The notes under the pieces were generated by a model. It was not told the DNA's origin and ran no database searches. It saw nothing but the letters and a program-made list of their open reading frames with translations. Positions 63,201 through 64,000 of a stretch of 64,000 nucleotides of DNA are shown piece after piece (within the stretch, counting starts at the first letter, position 1; every line of letters starts with the position of its first letter). This stretch comes from Pristionchus mayeri (Eukaryota > Nematoda > Chromadorea > Rhabditida > Neodiplogasteridae), in contig BTRK01000005.1 in NCBI GenBank assembly GCA_036245805.1, forward strand, positions 27,199,469 to 27,263,468, given 5' to 3'. The position numbers and the translations under genes were made by a program.

Positions 63201-64000
63201 ATGATAATCTCGACACTGGTTACCATTCACTCTCATCGTTATCTCGTGCCTGCCTCTCTCCTCTCCTTCTCGATGGTTCCCATGGGAGCAGCCACCATCG
63301 TCAGCGGAGCTCTCTTCTGGTCAGATCACTTGATCCTTTATGATGGAATGGTATGGGATGGTTGGCAGGGTTCTTCCTCGTGGAGTGTGGGAGTCACTGG
63401 ACAACACTCTCTACAGGGGATACATGCGACTGTGTCTCTTTGTCTTCGAGAATGTCTCAGGTGAGGAGATGGGACGAGGCAGTCTCACTGCAGATCCATT
63501 CCAGGAGTGGATCTCATCGTGTCTGGTGATGTGGAAGAGCTACTGGCGAAGAAGGTAGAGACCATTCCTCCCCTCTCTGGTCCAGTACTCATTCCCCTCG
63601 ATGACTGCAGGAACGGGCGATAATCCTCTCGAATCATCAGTCGAATGCGGACTGGGCAGTGGCATTCATGCTGGCTGGTCAGTTGAGGGGCAATGCAAGT
63701 TGCTGGAGAAGGGAAAATGGATAGTTGTATATGGTGTATCTTCAGCCCGTCACTCTCCCTCCGGTGCCCTTGAGTCTCTTCGATTCATGGTGAAACACTC
63801 GATCCAGTACGTGCCCCTCTTCGGATGGTACATCTTCCAGGTTTGTCCCTATTCATTCCCTTACAATGCTCATTCTCTGAACTCCTCCTGTTACCTCTCG
63901 TCCTTCCTTCCTCCCTGAGGGTATTCTAATCTGCTGCAGCACGGCTACATCTTCGTTCGTCGTGCTGGTTCCTTCAAGGAGGAACCCGTGAGGAAACAGT
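63201..64000 (+). CDS. AGPAT5-like 1-acylglycerol-3-phosphate acyltransferase (C-terminus off the right edge)
   Basis: Makes phosphatidic acid by acylating lysophosphatidic acid; AGPAT5-type enzymes sit in ER or mitochondrial membranes. A hydrophobic N-terminal segment (VPASLLSFSMVPMGAATIVS) leads into ALFWVLPRGVWESLDNTLYR, GYMRLCLFVFENVSGVDLIV and SGDVEELLAKKERAII. The acyltransferase HX4D motif is LSNHQSNADWAVAFMLA (63625). LESLRFMVKHSIQYVPLFGW and HGYIFVRRAGSFKEEP follow and the window ends. Exon phases join without gaps across four introns. The glycerol-3-phosphate-binding and EGT motifs lie beyond the edge. The first ATG (63201) is tentative, since the exon start was not fixed. The TMEM180-like gene ends only 281 bases upstream on the same strand. 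Confidence 0.87.

Overview
This window reads as a piece of a nematode nuclear genome. Three things point there. One is the gene content: a metal-dependent (cofactor-independent) phosphoglycerate mutase in place of the vertebrate-type enzyme, a major-sperm-protein (MSP) domain protein, a carboxypeptidase with an ShK tail, and a ZP-domain cuticlin-type protein. The second is gene architecture: many very short GT..AG introns of about 41-50 bases, and acceptor-like TTTCAG sites directly before several start codons, as expected for spliced-leader trans-splicing. The third is gene density on both strands. All exons were chained by eye from splice sites and recalled family similarity, so outer coordinates are better supported than each internal boundary. 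I cannot name the species.

Layout. 1-2842 (-): an Argonaute, C-terminal half off the left edge. 3643-6858 (-): complete iPGM. 7390-7566 (-): an orphan exon. 9011-10229 (-): AN1 zinc-finger protein, its 5' part in an assembly gap (10432-10931). 10932-12708 (-): Ulp/SENP-like SUMO protease, its 3' part in the same gap. 13330-17206 (+): Shc-type PTB-SH2 adaptor. 17804-about 21128 (+): secreted ZP-domain protein. 22565-28126 (+): M14 zinc carboxypeptidase with C-terminal ShK domain. 28916-29203 (+): tiny Lys-rich membrane protein. 29737-30838 (-): unidentified Ser/Arg-rich coiled-coil protein. 31289-37474 (-): MCM4 replicative helicase subunit. 38152-40271 (+): Lys/Glu-rich membrane protein ending in an MSP domain. 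40655-44772 (-): unidentified nuclear-looking protein. 45376-53681 (-): mitochondrial FAD-dependent sarcosine/dimethylglycine dehydrogenase family member, hosting in one intron, on the opposite strand, a second Lys/Glu-rich membrane protein gene (48303-49841). 53964-59981 (-): nucleoporin Nup93. 60560-62919 (+): TMEM180/MFSD13A-like transporter. 63201-64000 (+, cut): AGPAT5-like lysophosphatidic acid acyltransferase.

The genes do not form one pathway; this is an ordinary mixed stretch of housekeeping and secreted or structural genes. Two same-strand pairs are close enough (about 280 bases) to ask whether they are co-transcribed: Nup93 with the FAD dehydrogenase, and the TMEM180-like gene with the acyltransferase.

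The most unusual layer is repetitive. Three long palindromic (foldback) elements share termini and TA-type flanks and sit in introns of three different genes. There are four further perfect or near-perfect hairpin elements, three tRNA-like sequences, a tandem repeat block in an MCM4 intron, more than fifteen G or C homopolymer tracts of 10-17 bases, a 7-mer TACNGTA scattered through introns, and four exact copies of a 13-mer GATCAAAGATCAG.
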